Assembly (NCBI RefSeq): GCF_001659605.2
Contig: NC_035165.2
Location: forward strand, 10,164,445-10,228,444
DNA: 64,000 nt
Origin: Manihot esculenta
Lineage: Eukaryota > Streptophyta > Magnoliopsida > Malpighiales > Euphorbiaceae
Direction of reading: 5' to 3'
A model generated the notes under the pieces. It was not told where the DNA came from and did no database searches. It saw only the letters and a program-made list of their open reading frames with translations. Of this stretch, positions 11,509-23,808 are shown one piece after another; positions within the stretch are counted from its first letter, which is position 1, and each line of letters opens with the position of its first letter. The position numbers and the translations under genes were made by a program.

Positions 11509-13370
11509 GGGGTATATATGGAAGAGGAAAAAATTAAAAGGATCTAGGGTTTTCTTCTAAAGGTAGCTTTGGTGTGGATATGCGAGTTTGGGCCGTAGGA
11601 TTTAATCTTTGTGGAAAAATTTGAGAAAAATATCTTGAAGCGTTTGCGTTGCAATAACGCAGACAGCACGTGGGAGAACGCCACTGTTTCAGAAAGATGC
11701 CTCGTGTTATGATGTAGTACAAATGATAATAATTAGAAAATTCTTAGCCGTTTTGTTTTCAATTATCCTTTTCTTTTTTCTTTTCTTTTTTTTTAGGATA
11801 AAAATGAGTTTCAATAACAAATAAGCATTGCCATTGGTTGGGCCCAAATATAGAAATATTAGAATTCTAAAGCCCATAACAGAAGCCTCTTTCCCATATT
11901 GCAATTCTTGGAATTTTTTTTAAATAAAGTTTTTTTTTTAATTTTTATATGAATTTTTAGAAATATTATTATCTTTCTTGTTCCTATTTTCTCTGCTTAC
12001 AGAGATGGGTGACTTGAGTTCTTTCTTTTTGGGTTGGTTTATTTTAGTCTTGCAGGTTTTTTTCTTCATGAGCTTAGGCATGGGTTTTTATTATTGATAC
12101 TAACTTTTACTTTCCGTGGAATTTATATTCTTAATCCTTTTTATACATATAAATTTTAGATTATATATATATTTTTTTGAAATAGAGATTGAAAATTGAG
12201 AGAGTAAAATATAAAATCTCTTAAATTTATTATGCACTTATCACTAGACTAAATCTGTGAATGCTTAAATTATATTTAACATAAACAAAAAACCTCTCTT
12301 ATATAAAAAATTTAGCCTTAATGATAGAATTTTAAAAAAATATTATGTGATTTATTAATTTTTACTGTGTGTAAATTATTTTAAATCTGCTTAATTTTAT
12401 ATTTAAATAGTATTTTATGATGTTATGTTATTAATAAATAGCGATAATTTTTATATTTTATATTAATATAAAATTCATATTATAAATTACTATTTTAATA
12501 TAAAAATTAAATTATAAATTCTAAAATAAATTAGATATATTAACATAAAAAATCTAATAAAATTATAGTATTTTTTTATTTTTCTGTATCATATATATAA
12601 TTTTATTTAATAATACTCTCTATGTTTTATAATTTTTTTCCACACTATCTTTTTTATTTTTTACATAAATTGAGAAAAATAATTTTTTTTATTAATTTTT
12701 CAATTATATCTTCTTAAAAATATTAAACTTTATTAAATATTAAAAATATTTTGATAATTAATGAGAATTTTTTTTAAAATAAAAAAAAGTGCAATTTTAA
12801 TTTTTTTTAATTAGACATTGTATCTTGGTATAGAATTTCTATTCAATCTTTTGCATTCTACAAGATCCCAAAGATAGTTTCTTAAAAACGTATTGCCTAA
12901 TAAAATTTTTTATTATTGTATTCTTTTCTTACGTTTTTTTATTATTTTTATTTTTCTTAATTTGTACAAAAAGTTTAGAATACTAATTTTTTTTAACAAA
13001 AATTAGCTGCAGAAAGAGATTTATTAATAAAATTAATTTACTTTAATTTATTTGAAATTATTATATATTATTAACTAAAATTTAATTTATAATAATAATA
13101 CTAGATAATTTATTAATATTTTAATTTTATATGAAACAGAGATAATAAATAAAATAGTAAATGATATTTTACTAATTATTTTGATTAGATACTTATTTAG
13201 TATTTAAAAAATGAACTTTAATACAAATATACAAAAATAATTTTTTTTGTTAATTATATTTTAGAGACATATGTGTTTTTTGTTTTCTCTTTTATCTATT
13301 ATTTTTTTTAGTATATATCATAAAACTTAACAACAACATAAAATAGCTTATTAAATAAATTAAATAATTT
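11509..13370. other. Intergenic stretch: distal eIF5A promoter then very AT-rich DNA
   Basis: About 11,509-11,900 is moderately AT-rich and probably upstream of eIF5A. From about 11,930 the sequence becomes extremely AT-rich with no gene. At 12,330-12,590 there is weak resemblance to the MITE family seen at 15,055 and 38,101. Confidence 0.5.
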
Positions 13371-13518
13371 ATGTAGTTTAATCTTTTATCAAATATTAAA
13401 ATTTGAAATACAATTATAATTAATTAGAAATTTTATTATTTAAATATGTAGTTTAATCTTTTATCAAATATTAAAATTTGAAATACAATTATAATTAATT
13501 AGAAATTTTATTATTTAA
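13371..13518. repeat. Perfect 74-bp tandem duplication
   Basis: The block starting ATGTAGTTTAATCTTTTATC at 13,371-13,444 is repeated immediately and identically at 13,445-13,518. In DNA this AT-rich, two identical copies indicate a recent duplication or an assembly artefact. Confidence 0.9.
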
Positions 13519-14193
13519 AAAGTTTATAGTATGATTTTAAAATATAAATGTAAATAAAAATAATAAATGTGTAGTACATGTATTAGTTTTTCTGGTTTTT
13601 TATTGCTAAAATTGAAATTTGAAATATTTATGTTAAATTTATTTTATTTTTTAAATAAAACAAAAACTAAATTAATATTTAATCAGGGTAATTAAAAATA
13701 TTATTTATTACTTCTATTTTGCATAAAATCAACATATTGATAAAATATCACATAACAATAAAAATTTTATTATAAAATTAAATTTATTATTATCGTTATT
13801 AATTTAACGATAAAAAGACAAGAAAGAAAGAAAAAAAAACAAAGAGCTCTCTAAGTACAAGATTCAGTGAATCATGACAAGAAGACATTGGTCTGTCAGT
13901 GAAAATCTCAGTCAATCTCCAACACAGTGGTAAATACGGAAATACCCTCTGGAGGATTCAAATACGATGCTTGTTAACATACAACAGTACACGCACAGTA
14001 TAGACATGCTTTAACGTTATTAACTCAGCTATTGAATCAACTGCAAAAATAAAGACAGGAAAATCTTCAATAGCTTACCAGACATTTCTTATATATACAC
14101 AACTGTAAGCTTATCTCCCTAGCTAAAGATCCCAACATGGAAAACAAAGTCTTTGGTACTTGAAGACACATCGTTTTATCATAAGTGTTAAAA
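13519..14193. other. AT-rich spacer and 3' untranslated region of the MinE gene
   Basis: The left part is AT-rich with no gene. From about 13,840 to 14,193 the base composition becomes more balanced, and this probably contains the 3' untranslated region of the minus-strand MinE gene. Confidence 0.45.
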
Positions 14194-17120
14194 TCACCGA
14201 GTTCTTTCATCTGGGATGAAGAAATCAAATCTGACATCCACAGAACCAGAAGTGTCGCCAGTATCTTTGTATTCGATGTTTGTTATTGATCCAGTTTCTT
14301 CTGCATCCTGATATTCTGGCCTCACCCTTCGTACGGGCACTGTAACAGAGTACACAGTCCCAAGATCGAGATCTGCAGTGACACTTAGCTGGACTTTGTC
14401 CTCTGAGTCTATTTCCACAAATTCTGATAGAGCATGCACAACGTTTCTTACAATCTTCTGTTTTGCCTCGTCGCTAACAGCACATCTGTCAGAGAAAAGA
14501 ATCATCTTCAACCGCTGTTTGGCAATCCTTGCATTTGAGCTCTTTCTTCGTGCTGGTGATGGGAATATTATCTTCCATGCCAGGTTTAAACGCTCCAGGA
14601 AGCTCATGTTTATGGCATTTAGGAGAAAGCTTTCAGCATCATCTCTAATTGAAGTCGAAGACAGCTGATAATCTCCACTAATCCCAGAAAATCGTCTAGA
14701 GTGATCCTGCATTTTATATCTATCAAGCATGATACCAGGCCACTTGTGTCTGTTTGGGGTTGTGCCAGATCCCCGACCAGGGAAACCAATGAACTCTACC
14801 TGCATTTTACAGAATGAAAGACTTTATCACAGTGAAACATTTTGGCATTACTTTCTCAAAGTTTCAGCAATATGCATTTGTAATTCTTCCGGCTACGCTT
14901 CAACGTTGAACATATACAATTAAATCAAATAACAAAGAGTTAGCTGTTTACTGAAATAGATTTTAAGCTCATGTAGGCCCAGGAGAAAAACTACCTAGGG
15001 AACATATGGTTGACCCTCATCCTTTGTCTTTCATTGGATATTTAATAATTTCTAAGGGAAAGTACAAAAAAGTATCCTATAATTTTATCGATTTTTCACT
15101 TCAGAGTCTATAATTCAATTTGTATCGAAATAATATCAGTGATATCACGCTATTAGAAAATTGCGTCAATTTTTAGACAATGTCAGGAATATTGATGTGA
15201 AACTCATATCACAAAATTCTAATTTAATACAAATTGAACCACAGACCATGAAAGGAGTGAAATCATAAAGTGTTCTTTTTTAATTAACAATTATATTTTA
15301 CTTGTCAAGTTAGCATTTCTTGACGGCGTTAGAAAATTGCCCCTATTTGCCAACGGGATGATACAAGTACTATTTCACACAAATTGAACTACATACTCCG
15401 AAGTGAAAATGAGTGGAACCACATGATATTTTTTTTGTATTTTTTCCTAATTTCTATAACAATAACAACTAAGCCTTAATCCCAAGCATGTTAGGGATGT
15501 ATAACAATTTCTGGTACTATTTAAAATAGCCAAGCATTATGCTTTGGACGTCTTCTCGCAGAATGAAAGCTGAAATTTTTTGGAAAGGTAAGGTCTCCAC
15601 TCATAAATCATAACCATAAGGATAAACTATTCATATATTAAAGTAACAATACAAGATGCCTGATACCCTTCTAACTATGTGGAACCCTCCTTCAATTGCA
15701 TTCAGCGAATGTATACGCCATCAAACTCAAGCACTTGTTACAGTGTTATCCAACCACATAAGCAAAATAGGGCTTACTTAACTAATAATTTTTGGATATG
15801 ATTAGACACCCATCCTGATTATCATAACCGTTTAACTTTGCTCCAATAGCAAACCCAAACTGGTTTAATCATCAAAATCAGCCATAATATTATAATAATC
15901 TTATTATTTTCTTGAACAAAATCATATTTGGAAGGAAATCTCGCTGCCATGCCCAAAAATCCAAGAAAACCATGTAAAGACAAAGACACTATACAATCAA
16001 ATAAAAGTCCCAGACTGTGCTGGTTAAATAGTCAAGAATCTGCTAATGGTATGAAGGAATAGCAAAGATACACATGTAGAAGCATGAATTAGCAACATAG
16101 AATGAGCTAAAGAAGGCATTATCAGTGACAAGCCTTATGGTTACTATCTGAGAAGTCAAATAGTGAACTTCAAAGCCCCACAACAGAGGGGAGGAGTAGA
16201 TGAGACTACATTAGGTGGATTATTTTTCAGTAAATTTATCCGCAGAATCCCGCCCAACTCTGCTGACCAAGTAATTTTTGGTCGAAAGTATTGAAAAGTA
16301 AATTTGACTCACCAGAATCACATCACAGAAATGGATGTTTGTATGAAACAACACTTAAAGCATGCCCATGTGAAAAGGGAAATTAATCCCATATAAAAAG
16401 ATCATATATGAACAAAATTACTGCTTGTTTCATTCTAGTTGGTTCTAGAAATATATCAACAACAATGTGCCAAAAACTTCATCATAAGCAGCTTCTCTGA
16501 GGATCACTTTTTGGGTTTTCTTTAACAACATCCAAGTTCCTCTTCACCTTGCCTAAAAACTGTTAACTTTCCAAATGCTATAAGTTCTTAAAAAAAAAAA
16601 ACAAAACTATATAACCCTCAACAGATTTTTATAAAGCAATGTTAAATATGAACTAAGTTCCACCACTAGGCTAATGTTCAATCCATAAAATTGGATGCAC
16701 GAACAAGCGAAGCAATCACATAAATATCAAAATATGTAGGTTAAATATAAACCCAAATCACCAAATTGGAGCAAAAAACCTATTACCATAATTAACCAAT
16801 TCGCATAACCAAATAAAGACTAGTAGGAAGACATGGGAAAGATCCCAGGTTTTCCCGTTTCTAAATATCCTAATTTTCTCGCCAAACGAGCAGATACATT
16901 GGGATAAATTGGGCGTATGTGCACATATGAGAAGAATTAAGAAATACCATGCGAGAGTAGATGCAAATAGAGACAAATTATAAATGCAAGCGGGTGAGGG
17001 ATCGAATCGAGTAAAAAAGCTAATGACCTTTGAATTTGAAGTAGGCAACGAGCTTCGAAGAGGGTGCTTGTGGTAAGAGGCCAGTGTTGCAGAGACCCTG
17101 AGATCTCCCGATATCGCCAT
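14194..17120 (-). CDS. MINE1: Plastid division site factor MinE (cell division topological specificity factor), complete, two exons
   Basis: MinE works with MinD in the plastid stroma to place the FtsZ division ring. Exon 1 (17,120-17,028, 31 codons) starts MAISGDLRVSATLASYHKHP and resembles the N-terminus of Arabidopsis MinE, including TSNSK before the junction. Exon 2 (14,799-14,194) follows a 2.2-kb intron with GT donor and CAG acceptor, in phase 0. The total is 232 residues, close to the usual plant length. The first 60-70 residues, rich in Ser and basic residues, fit a chloroplast transit peptide. The MinE core follows: LNLAWKIIFPSPARRKSSNA, AKQRLKMILFSDRCAVSDEA, then FVEIDSEDKVQLSV and VYSVTVPVRRVRPEYQ. 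A plant-specific tail ends with the residues VDVRFDFFIPDE. The intron carries a MITE. No defect is seen in the coding sequence. Confidence 0.96.
15055..15448. mobile_element. MITE-like DNA element in the MinE intron, with 8-bp target duplication
   Basis: The 394-bp element starts AGGGAAAGTACAAAAAAG and ends ...TGTATTTTTTCCT. Its ends are imperfect inverted repeats of about 70 bp: CACTTCAGAGTCTATAATTC near the left is mirrored by an inverted CACTTCGGAGTATGTAGTTC near the right. It is flanked by a perfect 8-bp direct repeat AATTTCTA (15,047-15,054 and 15,449-15,456). It has no coding capacity. An 8-bp duplication suggests hAT-type mobilisation, although a 9-bp reading (TAATTTCTA) is also possible. 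Confidence 0.8.
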
Positions 17121-19259
17121 TTCGATTCGCTCACTTACTCGCGCTTTGCCTCCCTACTAGATTCTCCCTTGAGCAGCTGTTCACGCGGCCTTCTTCACGA
17201 GTAGAAGGGTGATGAGTTGCAGTTTAAACGATGTCGTTATGTTTGGCTAGGTTTTGATTGGCTCATTTCTCGCCTGGGAATTAACGATGCAGTAACCGGT
17301 TAAAATTATGATAATTAGTGAAATTTATAATTCGTTATGATTGTTTTATTTTGTCTGTACAAATTTTTAATTATAAATTTAATTCAATCTTTTTAATATT
17401 AATTAATCAGCATTGATAATCCTTGTAAATTGTTGGTCACATCTAATATTAAGAAGGGTAAAATGGTAAGAAATATATACATATTTCTAAAATTTTAAAA
17501 GTTTCAAATTGAATGAAATAATTTTTTAAAAAAATTTTCTGGGGAATATTATTTAGTCTTAATGTATTTCAGAAAATATTAAATCTCTTATGATTTAAAA
17601 ACTTTTTCAAAACATCTCTTCAGTTAAGTTTTGATATTTTTTTTACAAATAGAAATTTAGAAAATAAAATTTAAGAGCTCTCCTTATATATATTTATTAT
17701 CAGACTAAATCTGTGAGTAAATTTTAGTATTATTAACTTAGATTTAGAAAGTTTTAGCTTTGTTAACTTAGATCTAGGATTATGAATAATTTTTGAAGAT
17801 ATTAAATTAAATTGAATAAAAAAATATAATAAAATTAAAAAAATATAACGATAAAAATTAAATTATATCCTATCAAATTAATAAGTATTATTCTTATTTA
17901 ATTTTATTTTTTTATCATGAATAAATTAAAATTAAATTATATAAAAAAATCCGACAATAAAAGTAGAATGCTTTTTTCAAAAATTATTTATTACATTTTA
18001 AACATGTTAAATATATAAATTTTAAAAATCTCAAATAATATTATATTTTAGGATAATCGAAATTTAAGCTCATCCCTTGTCCAACCATCTTTTAACTTTA
18101 ATAAGTTAGATTAGAAAAGAAAAATAATGCACTATTTCTAAATTTGGAATTAGCGCATAATCTTGCGGGTTTTTTTTTTTATAAGATGAAAGAAACAAAA
18201 ATAAATTACATCATTTTCCATTTATTTTGGAGAAAATATTTTTTTTAAAAAAAAAATATTTTTTATTATTTTTTATTTTTAAAACATTAAAAAAATTTAA
18301 TTAACAAACAATATTTTTATAGTTAAAATAAAAAATTAAGGTGTTTTAAAAAAATATTTTTTAAAAAAAAATCATTTTTCACATTTAAATTTTTTTATTA
18401 ATATTCTTTATATATAAATTTTTTAATATATTTTATTTTTAAATTAAAATTAAACAATAAAAAATAAAAAATAATTTATATTTTTAAAATTAATTATATT
18501 ATAATTAACGGATCAATTTTTATATTTTTAAAATCGAACATTTAAATTTTTTATTTTTATTCTGTTTAAATACATGATATCTATATTTATATTTCAATTA
18601 ATTTAAAAATAAATAACTTATTAAACTTTTATATTTTTTCGTAATATTCTTATTGTATCATAAAAAAATAAAAATGAAAACAGAATTTAATATTAGTACA
18701 TGATGTTTTAATATATAAAAATTGAAAATTTAGCTTCATATTTAGCCGGAGATTCTAGAAATTTAGCCTCAGCCACAAATTTTCCATAGTGGATTCTCCT
18801 TCATCCCCATCTAATATTCACCCTAGTTTGATTCATCTCAAACTAAAAAATCTAAATAAGGTTTATTTTTTTTTAATTATTTAGAGAATGGAATAAAACC
18901 TTCTTCTAGAGAATGGAGTAGTTTTGTAGAGAATGGAAAATGTATATGAGAGGAGTAGGTGAAAAAAAGATGGTAAAATTTTCTTGAAGTTGCATAGAGA
19001 AATTAATATTAAAAAAGTTTTATTTTTTAATTATTTATTATATCTTTAAAATAATAGTATAAATTTACTAAAAAAATAAATAGTTGGAGAAAAACTAATA
19101 GATGAGAAAAGGTCTAAATCGGAGGAAAATTCACTTCTAAAACAACTTAGGGTAACAGGATATTTTATATTGACAAAAAATTTTTTTTTCTCGTTATTAG
19201 GGATATAAACTTATCCACCCAAAGATATATTATGACTAATAAAAAGAGTTTGGGCAGCT
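17121..19259. other. MinE promoter and long AT-rich intergenic stretch
   Basis: 17,121-17,290 is the less AT-rich upstream flank of MinE; no clear TATA box was found. From 17,300 to 19,250 the DNA is very AT-rich with homopolymer runs and no gene on either strand. Confidence 0.5.
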
Positions 19260-21560
19260 AATTTTTAACAAAGCCTGATTCTTGAAAGCTTTCTTGGCCA
19301 ACATGTGGGGGCTTCATACGAAGCACTATTAACCTATGTGAAAGAGATGGACTCTATATCTATAATGAGGCTTTTGATATCATGCAACACATTTTGGATG
19401 TTTATGGGATCTTTGCTGGTATAAAGTGAGTCAATAAGCTCCCTGCAGTCCCCTTCTACGATGAAGCGATTAATGCCTCTACTATGACCTAAGAGGATTG
19501 CCTCCCGACAAGCAAAACTCTCCATGATCATGGGTCTGAATTGCTAAAGATTGAGTATTTCCAGTCAAGAGTCTATTTATTGTGGTTTCTCAAGATGACA
19601 ATTGTGGCTCGTCTCTTATTGGCTTTATCGATAGCAGCATCAAAGTTAACTTTAAAAGACCTTGGTGGAGGAAGCTCCCAAGATGTAGGGGTATGATAGG
19701 ATGCTTACAACCCTTGGAGATGTGTATTTATTGTATTAAAGGATTCTTGATATCCTAAGGTTGTTGATACAGTATCCCTTGGAGATTGATAGAGCTTTTG
19801 AAAAAGCTAGTTGTTTTTTGCCTTCCAAATACTCCAAAGAATAAAAACTATCATCTGAATAAGCTCCCGACAAGCCTTATGTATTCTAAGTCCAGTTGTA
19901 ATCTCTTCCCAATAGTCCATAAAGGAGGTACCACTAATAAGAGTATATCGAAGTTGGAGAGGAGATGAGAACCACACCGCCGTAGCTCTTGGACATTCAA
20001 GGAAGATAGGCTTGACAGATTCTATATTCCCGCATGCATGACATTCTGGAGGCAAGGAAGGTAAGTATTTGTGTATGGCCAACCTTGTGGGCAACCTCTC
20101 AAAGAGAACACTCTAAAGAAAAATCGCCAACTTGCTAGGTAGATCAATCTTCCATACCTTCTAAAAAGATTCAAGGAAGTGGAATGATGAAGAACCTAGA
20201 GATGATGAAATAAGGATATTTAAAGTTCTTAGTTGTCGAGTAATATAGTAGCCATATTTCATCGTGTAGTGTCTATACCTTTCGAAGTGCCATATCAATT
20301 TGTCTTCTTGCCTATACAAACCAATGGGAAGAGATAGAATAAAATTAGTATCTTCATCCATAAAATTATTTCTCACAAGATCGATATTATAAGAATTAGT
20401 TGTGGGTTCAAAAGTTGAGACACACATACAATGTTGGCATCGTGATCATGTTTCAGCTTCAATCAGTCTGGGAAGGTTTGAGGAATCCAAGGGTCAGTTT
20501 TGCATAACTTTGAGTTACCATCTCGAACGTGCCATCTAGTTCCTAATATTCCTTCTCCAAAGGATGCTTTGCCATTTCTGAAAGGTCTACTATCTATATT
20601 CACCTCCAAGAAAGAAGTATTTGAAAAATATTTGCCCTTAAGGATTCTTGATAGAAGGAGATCTAGTTTATCGATTATGTGCCACCCTTGTCTAACTAAG
20701 AGAGCCATGATAAAGCCTTCTAGGTACCAAAAACCTAAACCTCCTCTTTTCTTTAGTTTGCAAAAGGATTACTAGGAGACCCAATGAGTTCTCCTTTCTT
20801 CTTATTGTTGGCCCCACCAAAAGTTGACAATTATTGAGTTGATAGCTTAGCACACAGAAGTTGGTACCTGGAAGAAGGACATGGCATACCTTGGGATGGC
20901 CGTCAAGACTGCCTTGATAAGAACTTCTCGATTGCCTTTGGATAGAAGATGCTTTTTTCAATCCATAGTCTTGTTAAAAATGTGATAGAAGGAAATCTAA
21001 TTTATCGATTATGCGCCACCCTTGTCTAACTAAGAGAGCTATGTTAAAGTCTTCTAGGTACTAGAAACCTAAGCCTCCTCTTTTATTCGGTTTGCAAAAG
21101 GATGACCAGGAGGCCCAATGAATTCTCCTATCTTCTTATTGTTGGCCCCACCAAAAGCTGACAATTATTGAGTTGATAGCTTAGCACACAGAAGTTGGTA
21201 CCTGGAAGAAGGACATGGCATACATTAGGATGGCCGTCAAGACTACCTTGATAAGAACTTCTTGATTGCTTTTGGACAGAAGATGCTTTTTTCAACCCAT
21301 AGTCTTGTTAAAAATGTGATCCTTGATTACCAAAAAGACTTTAGTTCTAGATTTTGGGATGTTAGATGGTAGCTCCAAAAACTTATCTAGAATGTCAACC
21401 TTTCTAACAAGGAGAAAAGTGTGTTTTCTTGGTTCCTTTAGTGCTCGTTGAGCTTTCTGCAAGTGCTGAAGAGCTTTGAAGCAACATTGATAAGTTGTTC
21501 CCGTGAAAGAATTCTCTGAGCTAGGTTCATATATTGAATAGTAAGAGGAGAGCATTAGTT
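19260..21560 (-). mobile_element. Degenerate LINE (non-LTR retrotransposon): RT C-terminus, zf-RVT and RNase H
   Basis: Read on the minus strand from 21,560 there are several remnants in order. First is the end of a reverse transcriptase with the residues ELPSNIPKSRTKVFLVIKDH. Next is the post-RT region: ASFGEGILGTRWHVRDGNSK is preceded by residues resembling MALLVRQGWHIIDKLDLL. Then comes the zinc-binding zf-RVT block with the residues ECHACGNIESVKPIFLECPR and IVFILWSIWKAKNN. Last is an RNase H-like end with GINRFIVEGDCRELIDSLY. Stops and frameshifts occur throughout, and ORF1, endonuclease and most of the RT are missing. Confidence 0.82.
20650..21317. repeat. 334-bp tandem duplication inside the LINE remnant
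   Basis: The block beginning GATAGAAGGAGATCTAGTTT (20,650-20,983) is followed directly by a diverged copy beginning GATAGAAGGAAATCTAATTT (20,984-21,317). The copies differ at scattered positions, so the duplication is old. It repeats part of the post-RT coding region. Confidence 0.88.
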
Positions 21561-21840
21561 TTTGTTTCCTGTCGGCCCAATTACTAAAGTGAGAGGGGAC
21601 CTATATGAAAATCATTGTAGTTTTGTTTTTATTTCAGTCCATTATTCTCTATCTTCTATATTACCCACATTAAATGTGAATTAACTTCAAAATAAATAAA
21701 ATAATTAAATTTAAATATTATATTTCAAATAATAAAAAATATAAAACATTAATTTTATAATCTATAAACTTCTAAATCTTACAAACTACATTATAGTAAT
21801 AGAAACACAAAAACAAATAAGAGTTAGCTTCAAAATAAAA
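21561..21840. other. AT-rich flank of the LINE remnant
   Basis: This is short AT-rich non-coding sequence with nothing recognisable. Confidence 0.4.
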
Positions 21841-22200
21841 ATTATAACTTTAATTTTTGTTTTATAGAAATTAAAAAAATAAAAATAAAAATAAATTTTG
21901 CATATTATCTTAACTATTTAGAAAAGTGATTAATTTTAATTTTGCATAAATAAAAATAATAATTTCTACACATTATTTTAACTCTTTTTTCTTTGAATGT
22001 AACTAATTTTAATTTTATACAGATTAAAAAGTTAAAATAATTTCTGCATATTATTTTAATTTTTTGTATAAATGTGACTAATTTTAATTTATAAAAATTA
22101 AAAAAATAATTTGTGTACGTTGTTTTAATATTTTTTTTATAAATATGGTTAATTTTAATTTTACATAAATAAAAAAAGTTATTACACTTCAAATAATTGC
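21840..22200. repeat. Degenerate AT-rich tandem repeat, unit about 70 bp
   Basis: About five imperfect units share the pattern TAATTTTAATTTTAYAYAAA ... AATAATTTCTGCATATTATT ... AAATGTGACTAA. The minus-strand open frame across it (21,914-22,192) is just the repeat in translation, with repeated residues such as KLKLVTF and IKIxCRNY, so it is not called a gene. Confidence 0.7.
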
Positions 22201-23092
22201 AAAAATATAAAATAATGTGTCTTCAAAGCATATTACAGGTGCAAAAATATAGCTAATTTAATTTTTTTTAATTAAAATACAAATAAAAATAATTGAATTG
22301 AGATATAACATTTTTAATAATAATAAAAATAAAAAATCTAATAAATATTATATACAAACTACCATAAAAACTAAAAAAGAGAAATGAAATTAGGATTAAA
22401 ATGCATGGTGTACAATATTTATTTATTAGTTAACCAATAAAAAATTAAAAATTAGATAAAATATCTAAACTAATCCAATATTACCATATAATCAAGTTTG
22501 TTGGTTTGATTTAATGGATGGGTATAAACACCCCTAGAACTTTGTTGATGATTCCATCATTTAAAGTAGCATAACAAAAATATGGAGCCATAAGCAAAAA
22601 GCAAGGTGAATCTCATTATGATTTTATTAGTTTTTCTTTCTTTATAGTTAATTCAATTTTATTAAATATTAAATTTAATTTATTTAATTTTATTATTTTT
22701 TCAAATTGAATCTATTGATATATTACCCTATCTTTAATCCTTGACAAGAAAATATATGGGGTATAGAGAATCCCTTTTATCTCAAGCCTCTAGTTGGATG
22801 AATAAATTTTCAAAAGTCACAGGCATTCAATTGGAGGGAGTTTGGACATTGCAACTACACATTTCATAATCCATATAGTTTATCTCCACTCTAAATCATA
22901 GATTTAACATAATTTCATTCTACATATTTGTATCTTTTGCATGTATCTATTTTGTCCGTTATGTTATTGTTTCTTGCCTTTCTTCTTTGTTTTAATATTG
23001 TACATGAATTTATATAGTTAATTAAAAAATATTGTTAGAGATGAGTTTCTTTTTGTAAAAGTACTATGCTCTTCTTTTATGACTAAATTCCA
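22200..23092. other. AT-rich intergenic stretch without identified features
   Basis: No coding pattern, RNA gene or element was recognised on either strand. Confidence 0.4.
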
Positions 23093-23101
23093 TGAATGAT
23101 T

Positions 23102-23799
23102 TTTTTTTTTGAAACAAAAGCAGGTGATAGCATTAAAAAAACAAAAAACAACCAATACAGAGTAGCCTCAAAGAAGAAAGGCACAAAAAAAAAATAAAAC
23201 CTAAAAAAACACGGGCTCAACCTAGAGTAAAAAAAAGCCCCCAACCAACAAATACACAGTCCCAGAATAATCAGGAGCTCCAACCCGAATATGGGGAGAC
23301 CATAATGAATGACTTCATCCCAACTTAGAGAAGCAGAGAAAGACTCAACAGGCAGCTGAATAGAGCTCGACCATCTCAATCTCATATATGTATAAGAGGA
23401 CCAAGAGGTCAACGAAAGGGGCACCGTAACATCCTTTGGGATGTCCAATGCAATCGGAAAGACAAAATCCGTGAGATCCAACCTTACAACAACCATAATC
23501 CTTAAAGCAATTCAGGGTCTTTGCCATCCCCAACCTGCACAGAAAACAAATAATAAAGGAAATCCAATATAAAGGAGGCAAAACACTAAAGAAACAACAC
23601 TAGAAATACAGATTGAAGGAAAGCTCTCGCAGTAAAGCACAGAGCTGCTAGGAAAACCCCCTAAAAAAAAGAAACTATCTACGCCCCTCGATGGAGGGGA
23701 GAGCACAGCTGTACAACCTAGATGAGAAAAAGTGAGAGCTTCCCCTACCTAGAAGGGGCAAGGGAAGCCGAATCACACTGACACAGACGAGAAGGATAG
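23102..23799 (-). mobile_element. Retroposon (short or truncated LINE-like) with poly(A) and 9-bp target duplication
   Basis: On the minus strand the insert ends in TGCTTTTGTTTC followed by a run of about 11 A, the form of a retrotransposed 3' end. The flanks share TGAATGATT at 23,093-23,101 and 23,800-23,808. The inside is GC-richer than the surroundings, with overlapping open frames on the minus strand (23,083-23,706) whose Phe- and Leu-rich products match no domain I know. It could be a non-autonomous retroposon or the two ends of a LINE left after an internal deletion. Confidence 0.72.
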
Positions 23800-23808
23800 T
23801 GAATGATT

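Noticed and set aside
14378..14668. Plus-strand 96-codon open frame
   Set aside because: It is an antisense shadow of MinE exon 2.
16758..17027. Extension of the MinE exon 1 open frame
   Set aside because: It is intron read-through. Plant MinE similarity stops at the GT donor and resumes at 14,799.
21914..22192. 92-codon minus-strand open frame
   Set aside because: It is a translation of an AT-rich tandem repeat with repeated residues and no domain.
23083..23496. Open frame encoding a hydrophobic, membrane-protein-like product
   Set aside because: It lies inside a retroposon, reads through the poly(A) end, and its hydrophobicity comes from T-rich sequence.
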